Shown here: piece after piece, positions 29,904-40,398 of the stretch
Layout: each line of letters opens with the position of its first letter
How positions within the stretch are numbered: the first letter of the stretch is position 1
Assembly: GCA_028023455.1 (NCBI GenBank)
Contig: JAQFVV010000151.1
Location: 463,001-527,000, forward strand
DNA: 64,000 nt
Reading direction: 5' to 3'
From: Epiperipatus broadwayi
Taxonomy: Eukaryota; Onychophora; Udeonychophora; Euonychophora; Peripatidae
The notes under the pieces: generated by a model
Seen by the model: the letters and a program-made list of their open reading frames with translations, nothing else
Told to the model about the DNA's origin: nothing
Databases searched by the model: none
Position numbers and translations under genes: made by a program

Positions 29904-31001
29904 ACACCTGGGTCTCATTTTACGCGATAGATAGGTTCCTCAGAAAACACGCACAAATGAAATCGCGCAAAAATAGACATAACTTACATTGAAAAAGGGG
30001 GGGTGCAGTCTGTGATTTTTCAAAATTCGTGTAAAAGCAAAGCACCAACATAAAATTACTTTAAAATTCATGCAAAAAAAAATAAGGAAATAAAATATGA
30101 CTAATAAAAATTTTCAAATTTGAAAAAAATTGATACAAGACAAACTTTTTTTAACTACAATATTTAACTTTATTCAAAATAATATATTTTTATACATAAT
30201 TTACAGTACAGTAATTTACATTTTTTATACACGTTTTAATTATTATCGCTATTTGCGAAAAACACATTCGTTTGCACTCTCGTGTTGTGTTAATAGTTTT
30301 CTGTTGACAACGTAATTAATCTTTGAGACGATGATTTTATTAATTGTTTATGAACTTAGACTTATGATAATAAAAAGACATTTATTCACCACTGCTGGGA
30401 AAAATTTAATTAAAACTAACAACTAAAAATTAAATTCTTATTTTTGTCTTTAATTTTCAATTCCGTTTAAAAATCAAGTTTCGTTTTACATCACATTCAT
30501 TTCAAGTCGCTGTAAGTAATTTTTGAATTGTTAATTACAATTAAAAATCAGATTTTAATTGTCAAATTTAATTGTGCCCACTGCTATTACTTACCTTTTA
30601 AAAATAAACTTGCGGACACTAAATGATTAATAATTGATTACGTTCTTTTTTAAAAAGCAAAAACAGAATGTGATTTAAAATGCAAAATTAACATGCACGT
30701 TTGAACAAATTTACATTATAATCTTGTAAAATTTAATGTGTGTATACATAAAATGTGGAAATCATGATTTTAATTTCATTATTGCATAAAATCTTACTAT
30801 TATAAAGCACTGAAAATATTGAAATTACTAAGATGAAAGTCAAATTCCAATAATGTGCTATTACTTTCAATATAACGTAAGTGTGCGAAATTTATTATTT
30901 AAAGTAATAGCGCATTATCGGAGTTCAACTTCCAGTGAAAGACGAATCGCGTAACTTCAAAATCGTGTTAAATAAGTCCGTGTAAAAAGAAACACAGGTG
31001 T
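29904..31001. mobile_element. DNA transposon derivative, ~1.1 kb, no transposase
   Basis: The left end ACACCTGGGTCTCATTTTAC and the complement of the right end, ACACCTGTGTTTCTTTTTAC, match at most of about 24 positions and form terminal inverted repeats. Both ends abut TATATATATA, so a TA-rich target duplication is plausible. CpG-bearing patches (TTACGCGATAG, AAATCGCGCAAA, GAATCGCGTAAC) stand out from the flanks. The interior contains a hairpin (about 30844-30930, GTGCTATTACTTTC against AAAGTAATAGCGCA). The 61-codon frame at 30130 resembles no transposase, so I treat the element as non-autonomous. Part of its right half recurs at 43605-43712. Superfamily not assigned. Confidence 0.75.
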
Positions 31002-32089
31002 ATATATATATATGTAGACATTATAAACTGTGAAAGCTACTGCTGGTGATCTATAACTATATAGTAGCCTAAAATATTTTCCTATTCTTTAATATAATAA
31101 TTTAATTCTCATACTTTTCTTATTCATCATCTGTAAATATATTAAAACTTTCTATTGAATAAATCCTTGCATACTTTCCATACTTATAAACATTTCAATT
31201 TCTATACCATCTAATTTCTTTCTTTTTCCTTTTTTTTTAAATAATTTTTTACTCTACTCGTTTATTAATTTGTCTGGCTATCTACTTTCTCATGAATTAA
31301 GCTCTTTAATGAGTATTATTTACTCTGTGTTCTCATTATATAAATCAATATATGGACAAATTGACTAATTAAGGAAACAGCCCTCTTATAACTAACTTCT
31401 TGATAATTGTCTTGTATTCAAAATTTTAAGATGTTGAAATTTTCAAACTTTTCAAAAATATGGGTAAACGATTACCATTGAATGAGTATAATACTAGCTG
31501 AATAACAATAACAATGAATAATGAATTTTATGACCATCTAGTGTTTACTGATTTGTACATATAAATCAGTAGACCTTAGATATCACCATACATTTAAAGA
31601 TATTTATACAATTTGATTATCAAGTATAAAATTTTATGCACTCACATTTTTTAAATCATCTACTTTAGATAAATTCATTAATGACTAATAATAACCATTT
31701 ATTGAGCTAGAGATTATCATGTTATTTCTAGACCAAATATAAACTTTAAACAAAGTTAAAAATTAATAACTCTGATTCATATATACGTATATGTTGCATG
31801 CCAGAAGGTAGGTTGTATCACAATATAATGATCAATCAGTTAATCCATTGTTAGGAGCAGTAATTATATGTTGGATTATATCCATCATCTAATATTGTTA
31901 CATGTATTTAGGAAAAATCGAATTATATTTAAACTTTTCAAAGCATTCCTGTACTAGTAATATCAAACAAGTTAGTAGAGAAAACAATGTTTCAAATGGT
32001 ATTCTCTTCTCTTCTTCAAATGTTGCTAATATGACCAGTGATGTTACTATCATGGGAATCAGTTCTAGACCTTTAGATTTTTGAATATT
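31002..32089. other. AT-rich stretch, no gene seen
   Basis: No coding motif. A short 60-codon plus frame at 31902 has no recognisable domain. Confidence 0.5.
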
Positions 32090-32233
32090 AACCTTAGCAT
32101 TAACTTAAATTCAATATTTCACAGTCCAAAAGTCTAGATTTGATTCCCATTTTACTACAGTCACTGATCAGGCCAGCAATACTTAAGAGAGGAGAATAGT
32201 ACCTCTCAAAATATTGTATTATATACTAACATG
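32090..32233 (+). mobile_element. tRNA-derived SINE, 5' part, interrupted
   Basis: Aligns with 9441 onward: AACTTAAATTCAATATTTC, GATTTGATTCCCATTTT in B-box position and GTCACTGATCAGGCCAG. It ends in ATACTAACATG at 32223-32233, where a LINE has inserted. The rest of the SINE resumes at 32711. Confidence 0.75.
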
Positions 32234-32710
32234 CTCTTCTATTAAGTGTCCAAGTCTCAGATCCATAAGTAAGAACTGGTAAAACACATTTGTTAAAAAC
32301 CTTCCTTTTCAAACACATAGGCATAGAAGAGCAATACAGAGACTTCAGACCACTCAAAGAAGTATGGAGAGATGTATGTTGGGAGTAACAAGAAGAGATT
32401 GAAAATGCAATGTATGGGTAAGAGAAAACAGGTGTTTCTGACCTCATTGAAAAAATTAAAAGATTGAAGTGGAGTTGGGCTGGACATATTTCTAGAAGAG
32501 ATGATAATAGATGGACAATTGAAATTTTAAACTGGATTCCAAGAGATTGTAAAAGACCCAGAAAGAGACCACATGTGAGATGGGTGGATGAAATAAGAAA
32601 GTGTGCAGGGGTGATGTGGAGAAGAGAAGCTAAAGATCGGAGAAGATGGATTAAACTTGGAGAGACCTTCATCCTGCAGTGGAGTGATAATGGTTGATGA
32701 TGATGATGAT
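32234..32710 (+). pseudogene. RTE-like LINE 3' end with inverted 5' portion
   Basis: The plus strand from about 32464 encodes KLKWSWAGHISRRDD, then RWTIEILNWIPRDCKRPRKR, RWVDEI and WIKLGETFILQW. This is the C-terminal block of RTE-like LINE proteins common in invertebrates, and it ends in a GATGAT tail typical of such elements. Just upstream in plus orientation 32343-32450 reads QTTQRSMERCMLGVTRRD. The part that should precede it is on the minus strand (about 32330 down to 32234): LKRKVFNKCVLPVLTYGSET then WTLN. The insertion is bounded by a direct repeat ATACTAACATG (32223-32233 and 32709-32719) and sits in a SINE. The inverted 5' end plus target duplication is the signature of twin priming, known from L1. 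One frameshift near 32420 and stops make it dead. Confidence 0.88.
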
Positions 32711-32795
32711 ACTAACATGTGTGCTATTTGTAATAGTTGACTGTATTTGAAAGATTTAAATAAAGTTTGAATTTTTCTAAAAACATTTAATAATG
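32711..32795 (+). mobile_element. tRNA-derived SINE, 3' part, after the LINE insertion
   Basis: Continues the SINE of 32090-32233: GTGCTATTTGTAATAG and AAATAAAGTTTGAATTTTTC match the tail of the 9.4 kb copy (AAATAAAGTTTAAAATTTTC). Joined lengths (about 229 bases) agree with the uninterrupted 9.4 kb copy. Confidence 0.75.
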
Positions 32796-33812
32796 AATAT
32801 TAATTAGATGATAGAAATAATCTAACATATAATTACTACTAAAACACCATCATCACAAACTTCTACACACATTTCTGGGAACAGTTTTAATTTCTTGTCA
32901 TCCTCTTAATATAATTTATTTCAAGTATTTCAATAATTAGATTTTCATTATAAACTTTACTAAACCTTTTATTACATTAAGCTTGTAAATCATAAAATAA
33001 TTATGATATGAAGATGAGTTAAAGATATTTAATGCAATGTGTTAGACTAACCATAAAAATATATGTGATTATATGTTAGTGTCATGCGTTGTTTAAGTAA
33101 AGATTTACAGATCAATTCCTAGCTTAGAAAAGTGGGAGAGGAGGAAGGAGACCATTTGGTTAATGAATAATGAAGCTTCTGTTAGTGTAGTATTAGAATA
33201 TTAATTAAGCTTCTGAGAGGCCATGCATGTATTGTGTATGTTATATCATGTCAAATTTAGGAGATATGACTGTAAATTTACTAATTAACATTAGGAGCTG
33301 AGAAAAAAAAGTTATACAAACAAAAGTTAGAGATTAAATACTGTTACTAATATAAAACTATGAAACATTCATGTTACTTGAATTATTTTTATTGAACTTT
33401 TTTTTTCAATTTATATGAATATGACATAAGTTTATATGATGGGTGCTTTAAAATAAATTTTTGTCTTTAATCAAGCAAACATACTATTTATATTTATTTT
33501 CTTATTTTTATCAATTCCTGAAAAATGAATTAGTTAAACAAATTCAGATTCAGATTACATGCCATGTGCTTTTATTCAAATCAGTTTTTATGTCTGGCTA
33601 TTTACATATCATAGATGGATCACTTAAGTTTTAAAACAACTACTGATAGGAGAATGTGTGTGTATTTTAGAGAGCATATATGAAGAGTACTTTCCTTCTA
33701 CAATATATATATATCCTTCTCATCATGAGCAACTAATAATGAGTTTATCAAATCTGATGTGCTATGGCTAGATATAATCTTTTTCTCATTTATTTATTAT
33801 ATGATTCATCTT
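32796..33812. other. AT-rich stretch, no gene seen
   Basis: No coding motif and no recognised mobile element; a weak tRNA-like piece near 33090-33125 is not called. Confidence 0.5.
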
Positions 33813-33988
33813 AACAGGCTTTAACCTGTATTCAATGCGCTTTAAAATTCGTAATAATCAAGCATATTTTACCGATAGAGGGAACAAACCACGACACAAG
33901 ATAGTGACTTTTATAAAGATAAGAACGGGTCTTATCTTGATTATTATGAATTTTAAAGCGCATTGAATACAGGTTAAAGCCTGTTTAA
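33813..33988. mobile_element. Palindromic MITE, ~176 bp
   Basis: Arms of about 50 bases, AACAGGCTTTAACCTGTATT...AATAATCAAG on the left and CTTGATTATT...AATACAGGTTAAAGCCTGTT on the right, are nearly perfect inverted copies. The loop is about 75 bases (ACCGATAGAGGGAACAAACC). TTAA lies directly outside the left arm and TTTAA outside the right, so a TTAA target duplication is possible but one T is unexplained. Arms are the least diverged of any fold-back here, suggesting recent activity. No coding capacity. Confidence 0.85.
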
Positions 33989-34137
33989 AGTATTTACATA
34001 TACTTTCTGTGTGGTCAATAAATTAATTATTACGATTCATCTTATAGTAAAATCTATTCTAAGTTTCACCTTCATTCCTCTAGCAATCTTTCATTGTGCA
34101 TTTTTCATTCTTACTAATATATATATACTCTGCGTGA

Positions 34138-34275
34138 TTTGGCATAATGGTAGAGTGATAGATTTTGGAATCAAGGTCCATGAATTGCAACTCAATTCTG
34201 TCACTTCTGGTGCTCAAACTTCTTATAAACTCCTGAGCCTAAACAATTTGAATATTTCCTTATTTATTAATATGC
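34138..34275 (+). mobile_element. tRNA-derived SINE (family S)
   Basis: TTGGCATAATGGTAGAGTGA is an A-box-like head, AATCAAGGTCCATGAATTGC and CAACTCAATTCTGTCAC follow, and the tail is CACTTCTGGTGCTCAAACTT then CTTATAAACTCCTGAGC. One of the clearest copies. The 92-codon frame at 34011 merely overlaps it. Confidence 0.78.
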
Positions 34276-36001
34276 AACTGAACCATTGAGATAAAGGAAA
34301 ATATACATAATAAATAATTACAGAACAGAAAAACATTTCAAGCATATGGAAGAATACAATCATAATCTAATTCCTGATTCCAAGGTGAAATTTTTATAAG
34401 TAGATAAAAAGCCACTCATATGATTAACAGGAGCAATTTGAAATCGCCTAATAATAATAGTATATAAAAATAATTATGCATACTTGTATTTTAAAAATAT
34501 GACTTTAAGTTAGTCTTTGCACATTTTACTATTACAAATATTAAAACATGCTCTTTTGATAAATAGGATATATACATTCATATTATATACTAAATCTTAC
34601 AACAAATAATATGTTAATCGTAATTCGTCATAGCAAGAAAAATACTAAACTATCCAATTTTTAAATATACCACTACATGGCAGAGATCTTTCTGAAAGCC
34701 CATTACAGAGAAACAGTAACAGAGAAGTATTATCATGCTTTTCAAATCACAGGTAATGTGAATTTGAGCAGTTTTCCATCTTCGATTTACCTTCTAACTA
34801 AGAACGACTAAATACCCATTTAATGACCAATAATATATGATTAGCAGGGTTAGCTTTGGACTAACTACTTAATTTTTTTTTTTATCTCTGACTGAAATCT
34901 GAAAATTGTTTCTAATTTATCTGGCTTGGATTCAAACCTACGTTGTAGAAATAGAAACGGATATACTATTATAAGGCCTTTGCAACATAAAATATATATA
35001 GAACTAAAGCACATAATAAAATAAAGCGCATAATAAAAACAGTGGGTAAGCATTTTAGATTTGAAACATCCATTCTCTCAAACAGAATAGTTATTTTTAT
35101 TTTAGCTAAGAGTTTTTAAGAATTTTAAGAGAAAGCATTTTTTGTTGCCACTGTTTAACTTAGAAGAAAAGAAAACTAAAACATGTTCATCTTTAAGTAA
35201 TTCTTCTAGACAAGAAATATTCAAAAAAAAAAAAAACCTTTCTTTACAAAAGATTTATTAGTTTTTTTATAGAAAAAAATGAAACAGATGTTCAATACTA
35301 TATTACCTTTGTAGACATACGCATTTCAATTGTATTTCATGTTTTCTTTTAGATTTTTTTTTTTTTTTAATTGAAGACATCTTTGCTCGTTATTATATTT
35401 TCAATTACATTTTCTTGTTTGTAGAAAAAAACAAATCTTCAAAGGTAATACAATTTAAAAATGGAAACAATAATTTAAAACTCGTATAATAAAGATTCAA
35501 AACAAAATAAAATCGGCAATTATTTTCCAACTTTTATATTTTTTAACGCAGATGCAACATATGTACATGTACACACACGTAAATATAGGCTCAAAGCATA
35601 TACATGTACCCAGCTTATTAATAGAAGGGAAAATGTATCATCTCCGCAGTTTAAAATCATTTGCTTACGGATGTTAGTTTTGCTTTTAACAAAAACATGT
35701 AATTACTGTATTTTTGAAATATAATACAGATAAATGGTTAGCGACAAGCCGTTATGGTAAACTTCAAAAACAAGCAAAATTGTTTACATTGGATATAAAA
35801 TCAAATTAAATAATTTTCAAAAGTATCTGATCAAGGGGGGGGGGGGGAAGCCCAACACTGATATTAATATATTGAAGAATGAACTATACATGAAAATAAA
35901 TAATCAATAATCAGTTGCTTGGCATGTCTTATGATATTCGAGCATTGAAATAGCAGGAATAAATCAATAAGCTCATACAAATGGCCAACCAGCCCTTAAG
36001 T
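34276..36001. other. AT-rich stretch, no gene seen; G13 tract
   Basis: No coding motif. Homopolymer runs include A (about 35225-35237), T (about 35357-35369) and thirteen G at 35835-35847. Confidence 0.5.
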
Positions 36002-36075
36002 TTTTGGTAGTGGCAGACTCTGGAGTTCAAGACTATATTTGTCATTTCTAATGCTCAATTGTCTCATATTTGATT
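36002..36075 (+). mobile_element. tRNA-derived SINE fragment (family S)
   Basis: GGTAGTGGCAGACTCTGGAG, TTCAAGACTATATTTGTCAT and TTTCTAATGCTCAATTGTCT follow the family order; short and diverged. Confidence 0.6.
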
Positions 36076-36129
36076 TTTTTAAAATATATATATATTATTT
36101 CTCAGCTGTTTACTTCTATATATATTTAA

Positions 36130-37365
36130 GCTTTTTTTACTCTCCATATTAGTTCTCCAACTCTTCAACTCCCTATTTTTTATTAATGTATCTATTATTC
36201 TAGGTCAGTCTTTGCCACTATAACATTCAACAATACTCCTAATATAATTATCCAACTCTTGGTACAAGTATACTATCACAAAGTCTTTATCCAAATCTTC
36301 TGCATATCATACTACACTTCTCACCCATCTTGTTGAGTGCCTTTTATTCATAACTCAATTAAATACTATTTTGGCTATTCTCTTACTATCCATACATTGC
36401 AATCTACCAAACATTTTCATTTTGTTTTTTGCATCTTCCAAATAAAACTTGACTATCCCATATCTCTTTGAATTGCCTCCTTTGCCATCCACGCATCTGC
36501 ATCTATTGCATATCTTCCTACTTCTCTTTGGACTTTTTTAGATAATCTAACACTCCTTTGCTAATACATAACACAACATTACCATAGATTAACCCTGCTA
36601 CTGCCACTCCCTTAGCATACAATTCTTGCTACAACATATTTATTATATCAAAATATTGCTAGTTTCTTCAGCAGTCCCTTTTTTTTTTGGCTTCATTATC
36701 ATTTTTTCTTCCATTCATCCAAGCAAATTCCTCTGACTATTTAAGACTACTGCCAAATAGTTGCACCTATTCATCACATTTAACTTTATAGTTACCAAGA
36801 AAAAATATTTTTCTTCTCTTTCCCCAGCATTTACCATCATTACTTTTGATTTTTCTTCACTAAATTTGATCCCTATCTCTTTACCCATTCCTGCACAAAT
36901 CTTCAGCACAGCTTCCATATTTTCCCTATTTTTGCGCATAAGGAAATATCAGCAAATAAAAGACCTGATAATATAGACATTCCCTTGCCATCTACTACTG
37001 ATATCTCTACTCCTCTTTCTAATTTTTCTATTGCCATCTCTATTTCAAATATAACAAAAACAAAATACATGACCTAGGACATTTTTACCTTAGCCCCACA
37101 CCATTTTTAACTTTATCTGATTCTATATTTGATACATATAATAATTATTTTCATACAATCTCTTAGTAAGATCCACTAAAGCTCCATTCATTCCTAACTT
37201 TACTTAACTTACCCATAATCTATTTCTATTCACTCTATTGTATGCCTTTTCTATATCAATAAAGACCATGTATAACTGCCTATATTCCTACTCAATATAT
37301 TGTGTGACCACAAATAAATTATCTCCTATATGCCTATCCATTCTAAAACCTCTTTGCATTTCAAG
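36130..37365 (-). pseudogene. LINE reverse transcriptase relic (family L), minus strand
   Basis: Read on the minus strand from 37365 this runs through the reverse transcriptase palm and on toward the C-terminus. Around 37327-37360 it reads EMQ-GFRMDRHIGDN-like residues (motif GFR), then VFIDIEKAYNRVNRNRL (motif A region). The catalytic motif is at 36945-36956 as FADI, with the second aspartate lost. The frame ending at 36715 gives MEAVLKICAGMGKEIGIKFS, EEKSKVMMV and NYLAVVLNSQRN. The same order is seen in the 61.4-64.0 kb relic. It continues past 36430 into sequence (36150-36430) that is the inverted counterpart of 37690-38000. It stops on the 5' side at the GFR motif where fold-back element F1 begins, so everything upstream is missing. 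Several stops and frameshifts. Confidence 0.85.
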
Positions 37366-37680
37366 CAAACTCTCCATACAGTAGTGCCACCCAGTGCAAG
37401 TCTTAGTAATCTACAGATGCAAAGAGGTTTGTGCATAAAATCCCCATCTAGTCCCTACTCATACAATATTTCCAGACTAGTTTCTATCTTGTGGCTTTCA
37501 TCAGTGAGGAGTTTGTATTAGATCCTTAGATCTAGCTGCAGTGTTGAAAGCCACAAGCTAGAAACTAGTCTGGAGGTGCTGGAAAAGTATATACTAGATT
37601 AGGATTTTATGCATAAACCTTCCTACATCCATTGATTACTAAGGCTTGCACTGGATGGCTCCACTATATGGATAGTTCAA
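37366..37680. repeat. Fold-back family F1, near-complete palindromic copy
   Basis: Arm 1 (37366-37506) starts CAAACTCTCCATACAGTAGT and carries TTTGTGCATAAAATCCCCAT, CCAGACTAGTTTCTATCTTG and TGGCTTTCATCA. Arm 2 (about 37546-37675) is its diverged inverse, with GAAAGCCACAAGCTAGAAAC, TAGTCTGGAG and ATTTTATGCATAAACCTTCC. The loop of about 40 bases contains GATCCTTAGATC. It sits exactly between two LINE fragments that point away from it. No coding capacity. Confidence 0.85.
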
Positions 37681-38505
37681 GGAGAAATGGGATGGTCAAG
37701 TTTTCATATGAGAGATGCAAAAAGTAAAATGAAAATGTTTGGTAGATTGCAGTTTAGGGATAATAAAAGAATAGCTAAAATAGTATTTAATTGGGTTATG
37801 AGTAAAGGGCAGGTAATAAGATGGGTGAGAAAGATAATGCAGTATGCAAAAGATTTGGATAAAGAATTTATATCAGTATATTTGTACAAAAGATGGGATG
37901 ATTGTGTTAAGAGAATTATTGAGTATTATAGTAGTAAGGAATGGGATAAAAGAATAAATTTATTATTAAAGACTAGGGAGTTAGAGAGATGGAGAAATAG
38001 TATGGAGAGTAAAAAGAGTTTAAATATATATAGAAATAAACAGAATATTAGATGTGAGCTAATATATGATAAAATAAGGAAAGTAGTTTATTGTTTAAGG
38101 CTCGAACGGGATCTTTAGCTATAAAAGAATATACATGTAAATGGAAAAATATGGGTGATTTATTTTGTAAATTATGTAAGGAAGGAATAGAAAATATTAG
38201 GTATTTCTTAATTGAATGTAAATATTTGAAAACAGAAAGGGTACATATAATGAAGTTGTGGAAAAATAAATATGAAAAGAGTGATTATACAGAAAGTGAA
38301 TTATTGGTTTTTATGCTGGGTTTGGGAAAAGATAAGGGGGATTTAGATATAAAGGTTATAGAGTTGACAAATATTATGTTGTGGAAATGGGATAAAGCAG
38401 ATTATGGGTAAATTTAGAGTGGGGAATGTAAAATAAAGTGGCTAACAGGTTTATCTGGGCATAATTGCTGAGATATTCTTGACTTCGTTTAAGGAGAAGC
38501 CATAA
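37681..38505 (+). pseudogene. LINE 3' end (family L), C-terminal domain nearly intact
   Basis: Two overlapping frames (37687-38118 and 38091-38411) join through a single frameshift near 38091-38118. The first gives GWSSFHMRDAKSKMKMFGRL, then QVIRWVRKIMQYA and RELERWRNSMESKKSLNIYR. The second gives KARTGSLAIKEYTCKW and CKLCKEGIENIRYFLIEC, a Cys-rich C-terminal motif of the kind found at the end of many LINE proteins (C-x2-C then a distal C; the usual His position is Arg here). The 3' end is AAGGAGAAGCCATAATACAT and a CATCA-type tail near 38500, matching 63960-63990. The copy is 5'-truncated just before GWSSF. It is the best-preserved protein segment in the window. Clade not assigned. Confidence 0.88.
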
Positions 38506-39206
38506 TACATCACATCACATAAATCATACAGAGTAATTTATTTTATTTGTAATGATTAATTCAACCAATAGTTTTAGTAATATATTATTTTGAGTATTGA
38601 ATATGCATACTACTACAAAATCCAGATGAAGAATGGTGCTGATTCTGTAAGAGAATTGCCCTATAAAAGTTGATTGACTGGTTATTTCAGCATGATATAG
38701 TATTATTATTAATGATTGGATTAAGAGATTTATTGAATCTTGTTTGAGTAGTAATTGGCATTAGATGCCTTCAATGAAAAATGATTGCTGTAAGTTAAAT
38801 ATAAAATGACCATTGTACACAATTCCCATTTGTACTGATAACACTTGATAGTTTTATAGATGAAAATTCTTTAGTTCAATATTAAAATGAAAAGCTTGAC
38901 TGCTTTAACAATCTGTTGTTTTCTTTAAAATAAAATAAAAAATTACATATTGATTAAACTTGTTTAATTAAAAACAAAATTTCAATAATTTAATTAAAAT
39001 TGATTTTAGATAATAACATGAATCTTAATGATGTAAAGATCTCATTTACTTTTAAGGTGGAAATTTAAATATTAAATAGTAAAATAGAATTATGTTGTGT
39101 GATGTCATATAATTGGCAAAAAAAAATTCATTGATAATATATTTTAAACCTAGATACTTCAAACTACTTTCAGACAGAAAACATACTATATATTTAAATT
39201 TATATG
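38506..39206. other. AT-rich stretch, no gene seen
   Basis: No coding motif and no recognised repeat. Confidence 0.5.
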
Positions 39207-39310
39207 GTTTAGTAGTAGAGTGTTAGACTCTGGAGCATAAGGCCCTCATATCAAATTCAGTTCAGGCACTTCTGGTGCCTGAATTTCTTATGAACTCCTA
39301 GCAATAAAGC
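39207..39310 (+). mobile_element. tRNA-derived SINE (family S)
   Basis: GTTTAGTAGTAGAGTGTTAG then ACTCTGGAGCATAAGG, CAAATTCAGTTCAGGCACTT and CTTCTGGTGCCTGAATTTCT then TATGAACTCCTAGCAATAAA. Clear family order with the shared tail. Confidence 0.75.
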
Positions 39311-39820
39311 CAGTTGGTTTTCTTTTTAATCCACTATTTTTAAAAATTGCTTAATTTTGAATATACAAGTATTGTAAATAAATGCAGATGGCTACACTAG
39401 CATTCTCTATTTTAATTTGAGTAACCAATAAATACCAAATGGTAGATCATTTAATTCCTCAACTCCAATCCAGTTTCTAGTTTTTGCCTTTATCAAAAAG
39501 AATAAGAATTTAAATGCTCATTATCTGGTAATTGCTAAATACTCAAGCTACCAATACATGGCTCTAGAAGAGATGAGATGGTATAAGTATTCATGTCCAG
39601 AGCCTACCTTCTTTAAAAAAAAAACTAAACTGCAGGTGACACCTAAACAGATAACAAGTAACATTGTATGGGTGTATGCATAAAATATATAATAACTCGC
39701 ACTATAAAAATATAGATAATATAAGACTATTGCTAAAAGCAAAGTTAAATCTACAAGGGTGGATAGTTATTGCCATCTGTGTGACAAGTCTGATTTTCTT
39801 AAAGAAGCTTGACTATCATA

Positions 39821-39915
39821 TTGGTGCAATTGTAGAATGACAGACTATGGAGTTTGAGGTTCACAGATTGCTGCCAGCTCTTTTACTTCCTCTGCTCAAG
39901 CTTCTGAATTGCTGA
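39821..39915 (+). mobile_element. tRNA-derived SINE (family S), diverged
   Basis: TTGGTGCAATTGTAGAATGA, then ACAGACTATGGAGTTTGAGG, TTCACAGATTG, and ACTTCCTCTGCTCAAGCTTC in the tail position. Confidence 0.6.
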
Positions 39916-40292
39916 TCAATAATCATTTGATTATTTCTAATTAATATATCTAATCTGGAATGTTGGGTAAAAGAGTAGTTCACCATACAATTCTTGACTG
40001 TGGAAAGTAAAAAAAAATGAGATGACAATTCGACCATACTGTCAACATGGGACACATAATAAACAACTTGTCATACAAATAAATATCAGGTAAAATGATG
40101 AGATTCTTATTTTTTCCAAATCCAAGGGCTGACTAATAGAAATGATGCTATGTTTTTTCTTGGATAATTCCGAGATCTGTTTGATTCAGGAATTCTTGCT
40201 AATAACTAGATACTATTTTTATGGCTTAAATATCTTTTTCCACCAGTGAAAATCTTTAATTTAACATACATATATATAGTTTAACATAGAGG

Positions 40293-40398
40293 TTAAACTC
40301 TCCATACAGTAGTACCACCAGTGCAAGCTAGAGTACCAATGAATGCAAGAAGGTTTGTGCATAAAATCCCTATCTAGTGCCTACTCATCCAATAACCC
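40293..40398 (+). repeat. Fold-back family F1, single-arm copy
   Basis: TTAAACTCTCCATACAGTAG, AAGGTTTGTGCATAAAATCC and AGTGCCTACTCATCCAATAA match arm 1 of the 37.4 kb copy base for base over long stretches. No second arm follows, so it is either truncated or a monomeric form. Confidence 0.8.

Noticed and set aside
32226-32672. 148-codon minus-strand frame
   Set aside because: Only its last ~30 codons are genuine LINE protein (the inverted 5' part). The rest is the antisense of the plus-strand LINE C-terminus.
34138-34275. Functional tRNA gene
   Set aside because: A and B box-like sequences are present, but the cloverleaf cannot be completed and the same sequence recurs many times with a shared tail; it is a SINE.
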